DNA of 64,000 nt from Echria macrotheca (lineage: Eukaryota; Ascomycota; Sordariomycetes; Sordariales; Schizotheciaceae), in NCBI GenBank assembly GCA_030411725.1, contig MU839827.1:372001-436000 (forward strand). The letters run 5' to 3'. The notes under the pieces are model-generated. The model made no database searches. It had not been told where the DNA came from and saw only the letters and a program-made list of their open reading frames with translations. This document shows positions 22,967 through 32,721 of the stretch, piece after piece (the first letter of the stretch is position 1; every line of letters starts with the position of its first letter). A program made the position numbers and the translations under genes.

Positions 22967-22997
22967 TATCAGATGCCTTTTCCAGAAGCCTGATCCA

Positions 22998-23072
22998 CGC
23001 TTTCAGGCCCTGGATAATCGCCCTGCGTTTTCTGCGCAAGCTTTCATCATCGAGATTGCGCTGCTGCGAGTC
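22998..23072 (-). pseudogene. Broken duplicate of Zn2Cys6 gene N-terminus (copy B)
   Basis: The reverse strand encodes a start similar to the intact regulator (MDSQQRNLDDESLRRKRRA against MDMHSQQPDSDDEGSRRKRRA) and then loses similarity before the zinc cluster. It has no downstream zinc-cluster or middle-region coding sequence, so it is a fragment. It lies about 0.9 kb upstream of the intact gene in the same orientation. Confidence 0.8.
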
Positions 23073-23080
23073 CATGTTGA

Positions 23081-23204
23081 GAGAGCAGTGCTAAGGATGC
23101 TTGTTTAGTAGAAGAGGAGAGGTTAGCCCTCGACTGGCTAGAAACAGGTGGTGCTGGTTCGTTTGCTCCTGCTATCTGACGGGGTGCTCCTTCCTGGCCA
23201 AACA
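23081..23204 (+). repeat. Dispersed repeat family, copy 1
   Basis: Contains AAGGATGCTTG, then AGAAGAGGAGAGGTTAGCCC and GACTGGCT, and near the end GGGGTGCTCCTTCCTGGCC. The same ordered blocks occur at 24240, 24915, 25480, 33062 and 43536. It lies between the two broken regulator copies. Confidence 0.75.
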
Positions 23205-23450
23205 ATGTCCATGGCGCGCTATTTTTCTGGGCGACCCTCCGTCATCGGAATCGGGCTGCTGCGAGTACATGTCCATGGCGCGCTATCTTTCTCGACGACA
23301 ACGACGGTGGTTATCGCGATCGAAGAAGTGAGTGGCGTCCATCCTGGACCCCGGATTGCATCCGTTGGACCCTGAATTCCGGTGCCTAGTCATAGCTGGC
23401 CTACGGCTGAGCTTCATGATGTCGGCCCGCCATTGATCCATCAAAAACTT
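23205..23450 (-). pseudogene. Broken duplicate of Zn2Cys6 gene leader and promoter (copy C)
   Basis: The reverse strand has a start reading MDMYSQQPDSDDGGS, close to the intact regulator's first residues, plus about 180 bp of upstream sequence near-identical to 22090-22260 (shared blocks CGACAACGACGGTGGTTATC and GCATCCGTTGGACCCTGAAT). Coding similarity stops after about 15 codons. The block CCATGGCGCGCTAT occurs twice, at each side of the short coding piece, suggesting a junction of two duplications. Confidence 0.82.
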
Positions 23451-23576
23451 TCTGTGGGCGCCGGTTAGATCGACTGTGTGCTCCGTTAAATCGACGGACT
23501 CTTGGTAATCATTTGGGAAGGGCTCTGCCATTAATATTTTGCAGGTAAAGAGCCCCAGATCGGGCTCCTGGAAAAT

Positions 23577-23696
23577 GCAACGAGAGGATAGCTGTGGTTT
23601 GATACTCCTGATGAAACTTCTCAAAGGAATAATGCCAAAATCTTGCTTAGAGAGGCATAATAATAATAATAGGTTTGAGACCCCTTTGGTAAGCCG
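23577..23696 (-). repeat. Right arm of long inverted repeat
   Basis: The reverse complement matches 22399-22535. It includes a (TAA)n expansion around 23659-23670 relative to the left arm, and lacks about 10 bases present on the left. Confidence 0.8.
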
Positions 23697-24032
23697 CAGT
23701 GTCGACAAAAGAAAGGTTCGATGATGTCTTCGTCGTTTAAGTCGGAGTTGCGTAGAGTATATGTCGAAGAGTATGGGCTCCCTGAGATTTACGTGTGGAC
23801 AGGAGGTTTGCAGTGAGCAAACAAGTTGGTGTTTACCAACCCGTAAGTCCTCGCTGCTCCTTTGTTATTATTTGTTTCTAACGTGATGCTATTGCCCTAA
23901 CGCGGTTAAGAGGCTGTGCAAAGCTACTGATCCCGCATGGGAAGTCCGGCTGTCCGGCGCTTTGTGGGTTAGACGGGACTGGTCCGATGGGACTTTTGGG
24001 AGATATTGTGGCGGCTGGGCTGGTACCGACAA

Positions 24033-24220
24033 ACGGGCGGCGAGCGGGCAGTTTCAAAGATTTTCTATCTTATATCGCTGCAGCTAGCGGTGAGTGGGTA
24101 GTTTCAACGATTTTCTATCTCATATCGCTGCAGTCGATGGCGCAGGCGCCAGTTCGAGTCGTCGACGAGATCAACCAGGGCATGGACCCACGAAACAAGC
24201 GGATGGTTCACGAGCACGAC
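24033..24220 (+). pseudogene. SMC5 gene fragment with tandemly duplicated ABC signature
   Basis: The frame at 24086-24220 reads SGEWVVSTIFYLISLQSMAQ and then APVRVVDEINQGMDPRNKRM, which is the signature-motif to D-loop region of the SMC5 ATPase head (family form GGERAVSTIFYL and FRVVDEINQGMDPxNER). A second copy of the signature block, less altered (TGGERAVSKIFYLISLQ), lies exactly 50 bp upstream in another phase. No Walker A, hinge or coil is present and the frame ends in unrelated sequence, so this is a dead fragment. It carries no introns in the part seen. Confidence 0.8.
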
Positions 24221-24239
24221 TTCCCCCTCCCCCCCGTAT

Positions 24240-24309
24240 TGTTAGGCTGGGAAGGAGCACCTTGGGCAGGATAGCAGGAGCACCCTGACCCCACCACTTG
24301 TATTTAGAT
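24240..24309 (-). repeat. Dispersed repeat family, copy 2 (partial)
   Basis: The reverse strand reads TAAATACAAGTGGT, TGCTCCTG and GGTGCTCCTTCCCAGCCTAACA, matching the 3' half of the copy at 43536-43662. It abuts the SMC5 fragment. Confidence 0.75.
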
Positions 24310-24914
24310 AACCAGAACCAGCAACTCCACAAGTTGGAGTCCAAGTATTATTTAGCACCGCATATCGCCTCGAAACATTGTCCCCGGTCACCATCATCCG
24401 GAACATGTCTCTAGCAGGCGGGATCTCAGGAATAAAAGCGGTAGACATTATATCGCCGCCGACGGGCTAGTCATCTCATCCATCCCTCCCTGGGACGATC
24501 CCCCACCAGACGCCCTCTGCCCCCTCGCCCGCTTCAACCTGACCTACTGACTAACACCTCTTTGCCGAACTTCAGCTATTCGATATCTTTGCCGCGACGC
24601 GAATTCAGTGCCATCCTCTCCGTGTGGTCAGACCCAGGCTCACAGGATCTCGAAGCGCTGCGAAACCACGGAACTTTGTACAGGTCCTCCTTCCTCCGTC
24701 ACACCTTCTGGGATGTTGCGGTGTCCCCATTTGTGACTCCCCCAACGTACCACGCTGATCATTCGATAGTAGTTTGCTTGGAAGTTGGTTGCAAGGTAAG
24801 AAGCTGGCTGTAAGGTAGGAAGGTAAGCAACCCATTACAGGAAGCAGGGAGGTGCGCCGTGTCGGGGGAATTATTCGACACAATGGTGGACCCCGATCTC
24901 GGGAGGTTAGAGCG
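24310..24914. other. Patchwork sequence, no intact gene
   Basis: A short protein-like frame occurs near 24440-24549 (DGLVISSIPPWDDPPPDALC, then a stop), which I cannot assign. No complete gene or transposon terminus recognised. Confidence 0.35.
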
Positions 24915-25062
24915 TGTTGGGCCAGGAAAGAGCACCCAGTCAATCATACGACTTCGCAGTCAAGATGGAAGGCACCCACCGACCACAGGCCCTGTATTTA
25001 GCCAGCCAGCAGGGCACATCCTCCTCTTTAACAAAACAAGCATCCCTAGCACTGCTCTCTCA
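24915..25062 (-). repeat. Dispersed repeat family, copy 3
   Basis: The reverse strand carries GAGAGAGCAGTGCTAGGGATG, CTTGTTTTGTTAAAGAGGAGG, GCTGGCTAAATACAGG and TGGGTGCTCTTTCCTGGCC in the family's order. Confidence 0.72.
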
Positions 25063-25479
25063 GGCGCTTATCCCAGGTTTTGTGTCCTTGGCACTGAAGA
25101 TCTCTGAGCTTGGTTGTCCGTTGTCACTGTGTCCTCGGTACGGAAGATCTCTGAGCTCGGTTATCCGTCGTCGTCGCCGTCTGTCCGAGCTTCCGTTCCA
25201 AGTGGGATATCAACTCCTAGATCTGCCTCAGGGTGTCCCAGTCCCAAAGAAAATCCCGGTTCTTCAAATCATTCGATGCCATGTGAGCTAACTTTTGCAA
25301 GTGAGGCATTTGTTAACACGGCGCTGTAACGTTGGGCGACATGGATGGGTCGAGGCCACTGTCATGAGGGCGGCTTCGCAAGTGGCTGCAATCGCTGGCA
25401 ATCGAAGTTAATTGCAAGGTGCAGAAGCAAGAGGAAGGATCTTGCTTCTGCCCTGAGGAATCTATGGTGGGGTCAGGTA

Positions 25480-25535
25480 GTCAGGGCCAGAGGGCCATCC
25501 TCTCTTTCACCAAACAAGCATCCTTACCTGCACTT
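25480..25535 (-). repeat. Dispersed repeat family, copy 4 (partial)
   Basis: The reverse strand reads GGTAAGGATGCTTGTTTGG then AAAGAGAGGATGGCCCT; only the 5' third of the family is present. Confidence 0.7.
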
Positions 25536-26066
25536 CTTCACGTACTTCCTCTACATCAATATGTCTGCCAAGATCATCCTTTGACTCGAGACGGCACCGC
25601 CTGCGACCAGGAGACGACGAGTTCTCCGTCGTATTCTGATTCCGACCGGAGACACAGATCGGAGGTCGGCTTCACCCCCGTGTACCGGCAATCCACCCCG
25701 GACATTTCTCAGGGCTGATTGCGAATTTGCAGAGAGAAAATCGCGGCTCGTCGACATTAACCAAAAATGCACGACGGATATTTAGCCACTAAGCGACCCT
25801 CCAGTAGCTGACGTGGGCTCCATGGCTGCGCTTCCGCCAGAGCGGACGCTATACTTTCACTCGTCGGCGGGAATGAAGACATGCAGACTCATATACGCTC
25901 CCGCGGCGAGGTCAGCATCGGGCTGGACGCGCAAATTGTTCCGCGGGTGTCGCCGCGGCCAGAGCCTTGCTAGGCCTGGGCCTTATTATGGCTTGTATTC
26001 CAGCAAAGTCCCCGTCCACTATGGGTTTTGGACGTGTGCCGGGTAAGGGCGCGACTCAGCATCACC

Positions 26067-28413
26067 ATGGCCTTCTGTTCCGCAATTATCGTCCTGGTCT
26101 TGTGGACATCGCATGTGCTGGGCGATCCAGGTGGCTGGGTCGGCACCCGCCTGTCGAGACGGAATGCCATTCCCAGGTACCCCTTCGACCCGACCACCAC
26201 CAGGTACTGCAACTGGTGGCTCGACAACGACGGCGCCTGGACTTGTGCTGCCATCCAGAACAGTTATGATGTGTCGCTCGATGACTTTTTAGAATGGGTA
26301 GGTTTACTGGGCATCTCTTCGGCGAGCACCGACATGGCTGACTTGCTAGAATCCATCTGTCGCGCTTGTCTGCGATGATCTTCCATCCAGACAGTCTTAT
26401 TGCATTAATGCCAGTCCCCCATGGCCAGTCCAGTCAACAACAACACTGCTCTATGCGAATACGACAATCTCTTCGCTCTCGCGTGCCACGGTCCCGGCAT
26501 TCACGGCCCTGACCAGGACGGAGTATATAGACGTAACCGTCCCCGTTACGGAAACTGTCACAACACCAGTGACAGTCGAGGTTACCGTGCCGTCCCCCTA
26601 TCCTGTTACAACTCCGGTGACAATCAACAACACGATAAGCACACCCTATACGGTTACAGAGCAAACCAGCATCCCCACGACGGTTCTCGTCACGGAAACG
26701 GTTATAGATATCAACAATGTGTCGACTACAGTCCTAATCACCTCGACCGTCACGCAACCTGTTACCGTTAATGAGACAGTCGCAACGACGACAACCATCA
26801 TCAACAGCATCACAGTCCCGACAACAGTGGTTGTCACGTCAACAGCCACGGAGTCGGTTTTCAGCAATGTGACCACACCTTCTACGGCTCTGGTCACGTC
26901 TACGGCAACTGAGTTGGTGACCGCTAACATTACTGTCCCGACAACCGAGGTGGTAACCGCCAACATTACCATCCCGACAACTGTTCTTTTCACCTCAACA
27001 GCTACACAGTTGATTACCGCCCTAACGACCGTCTTCAATGGCTCGATTATCACCAACAATATCACCATCCCCAGTACTGTGATCACGTCGACAGTGACCC
27101 AATCGGTGACAGCCAACGTCACTATCCCGACGACAGTGTTTTCAACTTCGGTCGTTACAGAGTCCACCACCGCTAATATCACGATCCCGACTACGCTGGT
27201 GGTGACCTCGCCGACAACCCAGTCCATCACGGCCACTTCGACCGTAACCGCCAACATTACGGTTCCAACAACAGTTCTCGTCACGTCCTTAGTGACGCAG
27301 ACAGTCCCGTCAAACATAACGGTGCCGACCACCGTTCTAGTGACTTCGCCGGTAACGAGGCTAACAACCGCGAACCTTACCATCCCTACTACGGTTCTCG
27401 TCACCTCGACCGTGACACAGCCAGTTACCTACAACATAACCGTGCCGACAACTGTCCTGGTAACCACGCCGGTCACAAGGGTCACGACTTCAAACATCAC
27501 CATCCCCACCACCGTCCTCGTCACTTCGGTAATCACGCAGACCGTTCCCACCAACATCACGATCCCGACCACCGTCCTCCTAACCACCTCGATTACAAAA
27601 CCAACCACAACAAACATAACCATCCCCACCACCGTCCTCGTGACCTCATCCGTAACACAGTCCATCACAACCACAGCCACAGCAACAACAACCACCAGCG
27701 TCCCCGTCCCAACCACCGTCCTCACCACTTCCATCGTAACCCAGCCGCCAACAACAGCAACCCGCAACCTAACCGTCTCCATCACCTCCAGTGTAACCCT
27801 CACTGTCCCAACAACTCTCACCGTCCCACCAGTAACTTCCACCATCACCGCCCCACCGCTCTCAGTAACCATCACCAGCACCAGCACCCTCACCCCCCAG
27901 GCCCGCACCGTGACAATCTCAATACCCATAGCCGCCACCACGGTCCTCACCCAGCGCGTGACCGTCTCCCAGGTCGTCACAACAACATTCACATTCACAG
28001 CCACCAGCACACTCCTCGTCCCCGTCCCGGCTACTACAGTGATCACCTCCCGCATCACTATAACCCCTCGCGGCGGCGGCCGTGCTGCGACGGGAACTCC
28101 GGGACCCGTGGCGGTGAGGACCGTGACTGTTCTTGACAAGAGAGGATTGGGAATGGAGATGGGGCGGAACGGCGTGCCGACGCCGGTGCCGTATTTACCT
28201 GGGATGGTGGGGGATTGTTCTACGTTTTATTTTGTCAGGGACACAACCGACACAGGGGAGGATGGATGTGAGGCTGTGGCGGGGAGGTATGGCTTGGAGG
28301 GGGGAAAGGTGGGGGAGTGGAATGGGTTGGTTGTGGGTAAGGGTGAGGATGGGGATGGGGTTGGGGAGTGTGTTTTGCGCAGGGGGTATTATGCTTGTGT
28401 GGGTGTTTTTTGA
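26067..28413 (+). CDS. Secreted LysM protein with Thr/Val tandem repeats between two LysM domains
   Basis: 764 residues after removal of one intron (26298-26349), which joins DDFLEW to NPSVALVCDD. A signal peptide (MAFCSAIIVLVLWTSHVLG) precedes a first LysM domain near residues 40-100: CNWWLDNDGAWTC, DFLEWNPS and QSYCIN. About 17 imperfect units of roughly 20-25 residues follow, built around PTTVLVTSxVTQ, with many N-x-T sequons (NIT), so heavy O- and N-glycosylation is expected. The C-terminus is a second LysM-like domain (CSTFYFVRDTT, CEAVAGRYGL, RRGYYACVGVF) with longer loops. LysM domains bind chitin or related GlcNAc polymers; a wall-linked or host-facing chitin-binding role is inferred. 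No GPI or transmembrane tail is visible. The start ATG is the one that opens the signal peptide. Confidence 0.88.
26569..27860 (+). repeat. Coding tandem repeat array (Thr/Val-rich)
   Basis: Imperfect units of about 60-75 bp, always in phase with the LysM gene. The core codes for PTTVLVTS followed by a short variable TQ/TR step and an N-I-T spacer. Neighbouring units around 27240-27660 are the most alike, which suggests recent expansion or homogenisation there. Confidence 0.85.
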
Positions 28414-28884
28414 TGGGTTCTCTCTGTTGGTATGAAGAGGGTATATATACATGAGAGAAGTACTCCGTAGTAGGTAATCTGGGCGGGTGGTATATAAGGT
28501 AGGTACACAGTTTGGGCTATGACTTTTTTCTTGTTTTGGGTAGGGTAGGGGAAAAGGTTGTCAGGTATTAGGTATCTAGAGATACAATACATCAGAAACA
28601 CGGATCTGTGTGGGCTTCTTTCCGAATCTGTTATGGCATTGAACTGCGAGTATTCTTCCAATATAGAAATGCAGTCCCCCAGACTTACGGTGGGAAACCG
28701 AGGCCCATCCAGGATAGCAATGCTGCCTGCTAGCAGCCTGTAGGGCACCGAGGTTGCCAGTGTGCGTACTCGATAACCACCCATAAATGTCCCGGCAGCC
28801 AAAACCAGCAAACATGCGCTGAAAATAGCGACCCGAGTGAAAAGTCCTTAATAAATAGCAATAGTGGACGCCATTCCAACAACA
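28414..28884. other. Intergenic region, no gene seen
   Basis: 3' flank of the LysM gene and 5' flank of tRNA-Thr; no supported coding frame. Confidence 0.5.
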
Positions 28885-28964
28885 GCCGGAATAGCTCAGT
28901 GGTAGAGCGCATCACTCGTAAATTCGTAATGATGAGGTCTGCGGTTCGATCCCGCATTTCGGCA
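28885..28964 (+). tRNA. tRNA-Thr (CGU anticodon) with short intron
   Basis: Acceptor GCCGGAA/TTTCGGC, A-box AGCTCAGTGGTAGAGCG, anticodon stem CATCA/TGATG with loop CTCGTAA (anticodon CGT) and B-box GGTTCGATCCC, discriminator A. Eight extra nt after position 37 form a very short intron. Confidence 0.88.
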
Positions 28965-29977
28965 GGTTCTTGAAAATTCCGAGAATTTCATTCCCGGATT
29001 CGCCCTTTCCTTTTGCTTCTTTCTCTCTGTTACCTTTCCCTCTTTCCTCTCCCATTCTCATGTTTTTTCCCCGTGAATATTGCCAGTCAGTCAGTCACAC
29101 TTTTTTCATGTCGCGCGTGCCTTTGGTCAATATGTAAAGTTTTCGGAACGAAGGACCGCCAAGACGTCTAGTCCGTCTGTCTGTCCCATTCCTTGCGAGA
29201 ATCCGGGCTCGATGGGTACGTAATGGGGAGGGATATAAATTCACCCACCCGACCGAAAATCGGATTATGTATGGCTCTGATTCTGGTGGAGCAACGAGGA
29301 TTGTTAACAATACCGGGGGAGGTATCCCTAGACTTTGGTAATAAGCGGAACCGAGACGGGAAAGATAGGGAGGGTCCCTCAAAGCACGTTCCAAATTCCA
29401 ATTCGTCGGCGTCGAGCTTCCGCATTTGGGGCCTGAAGTCACCCATCCTGGACCCGTCCGGCACGGAGGGCTCAATCAAGGGGCCCAAGGCTGTACCAGG
29501 GAAGTAGCTGGTTCAAGGGTTGCATAAGTCAGTGTGTCAATTGTGTTGGTTGATCCAGGTCAGTTTCCTGATCTGGATCCGGCTAGCTAAATATTCGATC
29601 GTGATGGCTTCATGCCCAGAGGTAAACAAAGGAAAACAAAACAATACAAAGGTCTTTACCGTGTAGGCATCACTGGCAACCTCGGTGCTAAGTGCCTACC
29701 AGGGTCGTTCGTCACTGTTTACTGAAAGCTGCGCATGGAACCATTTCAGACTGGACCTACGTTTTCATGTCGTATCCGTACTCATAGCTTCGTGATCATG
29801 AATCTGTCGTCTCTATCTCGGAGCCTTTTGCGAACCATATAAATAAATCGTGTGCTTCCCGATCAACAGCACAATCCCCCCAAATGCCATTCATCAGTAC
29901 AGCGCATCAGAATACAACACCCGTAGCTCCAGCAATGCACCCCATATATACAGACACACGCAAACCTTACACCAACG
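28965..29977. other. Intergenic region, no gene seen
   Basis: Contains pyrimidine-rich tracts near 29000-29070 and several short frames without support. Confidence 0.5.
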
Positions 29978-31036
29978 CTATGGCGAAAACGTAAACACCC
30001 TCGCCTTCTTAATCCCATCCACCGGATCCACCCCGTCATCGCTCGACGGCATATCATGGATACTCTCCACCGACGACCTCAACCCCGACATCTCGTACAT
30101 CAGAATCACCCGACACGCCGTGACCGAGGCGGTATACCGCCCAATAACGCCAAACGCATCCCGCACCGAGATGAACAGCATGCTCGAAAACGCCAGCGTC
30201 CCAAAGATGACATGAAACGTCGTCGCCGTCGACGTCAGCCACGACAAGACCAAAAAAAGCTTGGTCTCCGGAATCGTCTCCACCGTAATATTCTTGTGCT
30301 TCGACAGCGTAAACTCAGACTTGAGAATCGGCGCGTTCGTCGACGTGGCCAGGCGCAGCCGCGATTTGAGACAGAGCGCGCCGACGGCGTGCACCACGAT
30401 GCCCGTGGCCGCCCACAGGCCGGGCAGATAACTGCTGTCGGGCAGGATCATGGTGATGACGCCGACGCCGAGCTGGTACGTGACGTGCACCACGTTGGCG
30501 ACGGCCGCCAGCGCGACGCCGTACTCGAGCAGGAGGATAACCCACGGCGGCCCGATGCGCAGGCTATAAAAGCGCCCCTCGCGCGCGCGCAGGATATCGA
30601 CGGGGTCCTTGAACTCGAAAGGCCGCAGCGCCGTCAGCACCGGCCCGCCGGCTAGCAGCAGCGTGGTCAGCAGCGGCCGGCGCGAGATGACGTACAGCAG
30701 CGCGCTCTCCTCGCTGCTGCTGCCGAGGACCGACAGGGCGAAGGGCATGATGCCCAGCAGCACGGCAGCGCTGGCCATGTTGGTCTTCATGAATTCCGAC
30801 GTCGACGCAATCAGGCACTGTACGACGGCCTCGCCGGCCGTCGCGGTGCCGTTGAGGTTGGGCGGGATGGCGTGGTTGCCGCCGGCCCAGGCGTCGTACT
30901 CGGTCGAGCACTGTTCGGCGAGAAGCGTGGTGAAGACGGTCGAGTATTCGGGGTACCAGGTGCGGAAGCCATTGACGGTTGCCGAGGCGGACCCGAGGAG
31001 GAGAGTCCCCAGGATGGCGGCATGTGTCAACCTCAT
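29978..31036 (-). CDS. Multispan membrane protein of unknown function
   Basis: Intronless frame of 352 residues starting MRLTHAAILGTLLLGSASA, a likely signal peptide. A short extracellular loop follows (PEYSTVFTTLLAEQCSTEYD...), then about six hydrophobic segments: ASAAVLLGIMPFALSVLG, PLLTTLLLAGGPVLTAL, WVILLLEYGVALAAVANVV, LWAATGIVVHAVGALCL, LFLVLSWLTSTATTFHVIFG and ASVTACRVILMYEM. This resembles a family of uncharacterised fungal membrane proteins, but I cannot name it. The consistent hydrophobic pattern and high coding GC support it as real. Confidence 0.75.
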   Translation of the reverse strand: MRLTHAAILGTLLLGSASATVNGFRTWYPEYSTVFTTLLAEQCSTEYDAWAGGNHAIPPNLNGTATAGEAVVQCLIASTSEFMKTNMASAAVLLGIMPFALSVLGSSSEESALLYVISRRPLLTTLLLAGGPVLTALRPFEFKDPVDILRAREGRFYSLRIGPPWVILLLEYGVALAAVANVVHVTYQLGVGVITMILPDSSYLPGLWAATGIVVHAVGALCLKSRLRLATSTNAPILKSEFTLSKHKNITVETIPETKLFLVLSWLTSTATTFHVIFGTLAFSSMLFISVRDAFGVIGRYTASVTACRVILMYEMSGLRSSVESIHDMPSSDDGVDPVDGIKKARVFTFSP

Positions 31037-31807
31037 CGCGCCAGCCTTCGACGTTGAAAGAAAAATGTTTACAAGAAGCTGTATCCGTAGATGATGAAGG
31101 AAAAAAGGCAGGGATCGGCGGGAAGGATGGGATCGTACATATGTATATGTTTTGTAGCGGGAGTTTCATTTGGGGGCTGGGCCGTGGTCCCCCCGCTCTC
31201 TCGGATGCCTAATCCTCGCTGCTGCATACGACGTGGCAGTGCACTTGTTATGCGGACAGCGGTGAAAAAGCCGCTATCCCCAGATCTGCGCGTCTGAACC
31301 GGCAGCCACCAGCATCAAACGCGACAAAAAAAAAGCCCGACGCCCTGCAGCTTCAACAGACACAGGAATAAGGCACATGCAATCATCGGTGGCGTCTGCG
31401 GGCGGTCCCGAGGCGGGTGTTTCGATCAGCTCGGGCATCAATCGGCTGACAGACATGTTGTTGGTAGAACCTTGCAGGAGCGCGAATGCGAGGTTGGGAG
31501 TCGAATCCTTCGCGCTTGCGGGGTGCTGACTACTAGTTATCGATAACACGACCAGTTTTTTCCCCCCTTCATCGGCGTCGAAGGATCGCGAGGGGCAATT
31601 GTCCGTACATGTAAATACCGTGAAGGAGTTTTGAGTATCCCCGTCGTACCGCTTATGAGCTCCATGGCAAGACTGGAAAACCGTGCAGGAGATATCCCTG
31701 AACCTGTTGGTCAGAGAGATGGTCGAAGGAGGCGGGGACGGAGAATGAGCGCCTTGATGGGGCGAGTGCTATGGTATAGTTGTATTGCGAATCTCTATCC
31801 ACCCGTT
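31037..31807. other. Intergenic region, no gene seen
   Basis: Promoter of the membrane protein and 3' flank of the Cys-rich protein gene. Only short unsupported frames. Confidence 0.5.
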
Positions 31808-32721
31808 TCAACCAGGCAACTCCGTCTGATGCGCCATCCCGTGTCCCGACTTCCAACTCGTGTGATCCCATTGCGAACTCGGCGCCCCCAGGAGAGAGGA
31901 GTCCTTGTTCGCTTGATATCTAAAGGTCTGGGTGAAGGCTGCTTGCTCTGGGCTTAGGTTCGTTTTTTTCTTGTTTCCCCATCGCCTTCCCAGCCAAAAG
32001 GCAAATAGGACAGCGCCGACGGCGGCAACGATGCCGCCAATCACGGGTCCGGCAATCCACGCCTGGGACGACGGCGGGGCGTCGGTTGACGATGGCGGTG
32101 GCGGCGGAGGCTGGGTGGTAGATGTTGGATTCAGACTTGGGCTCGGGGTCGGAGTCGGAGTCGGAGTCGAGGTGATGATCTCCCTGTAAAGAGTGCCCGC
32201 GCCACCGGCGCCGTCAGGAACACAGTAGATATTGGTCCAAGTGCTCGTCGGTATTGGGAATTTATCGATAACGATGTCTCGGCCGCAGTTGGCGAAGTTG
32301 CTGCCACTGCGAGAAGCGTCAATACTGGGATACTGGGGTTAGGTGCAGAGTGAGGTGTACCAGAAAGCAGTGCTTCCATCTAAATAGCTCATAGTGCCTG
32401 CGTTGCATGCCGTGATATAGTCACAGATTAACCCTGGAGTGCAGCAGGCAGCCATAGTGCCGGCGGTTGACCATCTTTCGTCTGATCCGCAGAAGACTGC
32501 GCTACCTAGCGTCGAGGAAGTCACGTTAGCTAAGGTTATCTCTTCGAGACTTGGTAAGCCGGTTCATCAAGCTACGTACTTGATAGTGTCGGTCCCAGAG
32601 TCAACGAGTAGCCCCGGAAGGACTCAATCGATGTTTGGGCCATGCCGGTGAGGACGAAGCAGGCAAGGGTGACTAGGCTTCGCCAGGCCCACAAGGGCTT
32701 TCTTGCAGAGAAGGGAGCCAT
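31808..32721 (-). CDS. Secreted/single-pass Cys-rich membrane glycoprotein
   Basis: 269 residues in three exons. A signal peptide (SLVTLACFVLTGMAQ) is followed by a Cys-rich ectodomain (SAVFCGSDERW, MAACCTPGLICDYITACNAG, NIYCVPDG, GTLYREI), a Thr/Pro-rich stalk (STPTPTPTPSPS and PPPPPP), one membrane helix (WIAGPVIGGIVAAVGAVLFAFWLG) and a short basic-start cytosolic tail. This is a common fungal layout of unknown role, possibly wall-sensing. Intron 1 is 32530-32579. An in-frame TAA at 32339-32341 falls inside a proposed 54-nt intron 2 (32307-32360) with GT...CAG ends; the TAA is part of the CTAAC branch site. Without that intron the gene would be interrupted. Confidence 0.7.

Noticed and set aside
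22541..22977. GGGGTGCACCCC palindromes as regulatory operators
   Set aside because: They sit at the two ends of a candidate element in inverted orientation with matching inner bases, so transposon termini are the better reading.
26646..28139. Two long - strand frames over the LysM repeat region
   Set aside because: They mirror the Thr/Val repeat array (VTRTVVGTV repeats) and lack domains; the + strand has signal peptide, LysM ends and a spliced frame.
28730..28957. - strand frame starting MRDRTADL
   Set aside because: A familiar artefact: translation of the antisense of a tRNA gene (tRNA-Thr).
32339..32341. In-frame TAA in the Cys-rich protein as evidence of a pseudogene
   Set aside because: A 54-nt intron with good ends and the TAA inside its branch site explains it more simply; kept as a finding to be tested.
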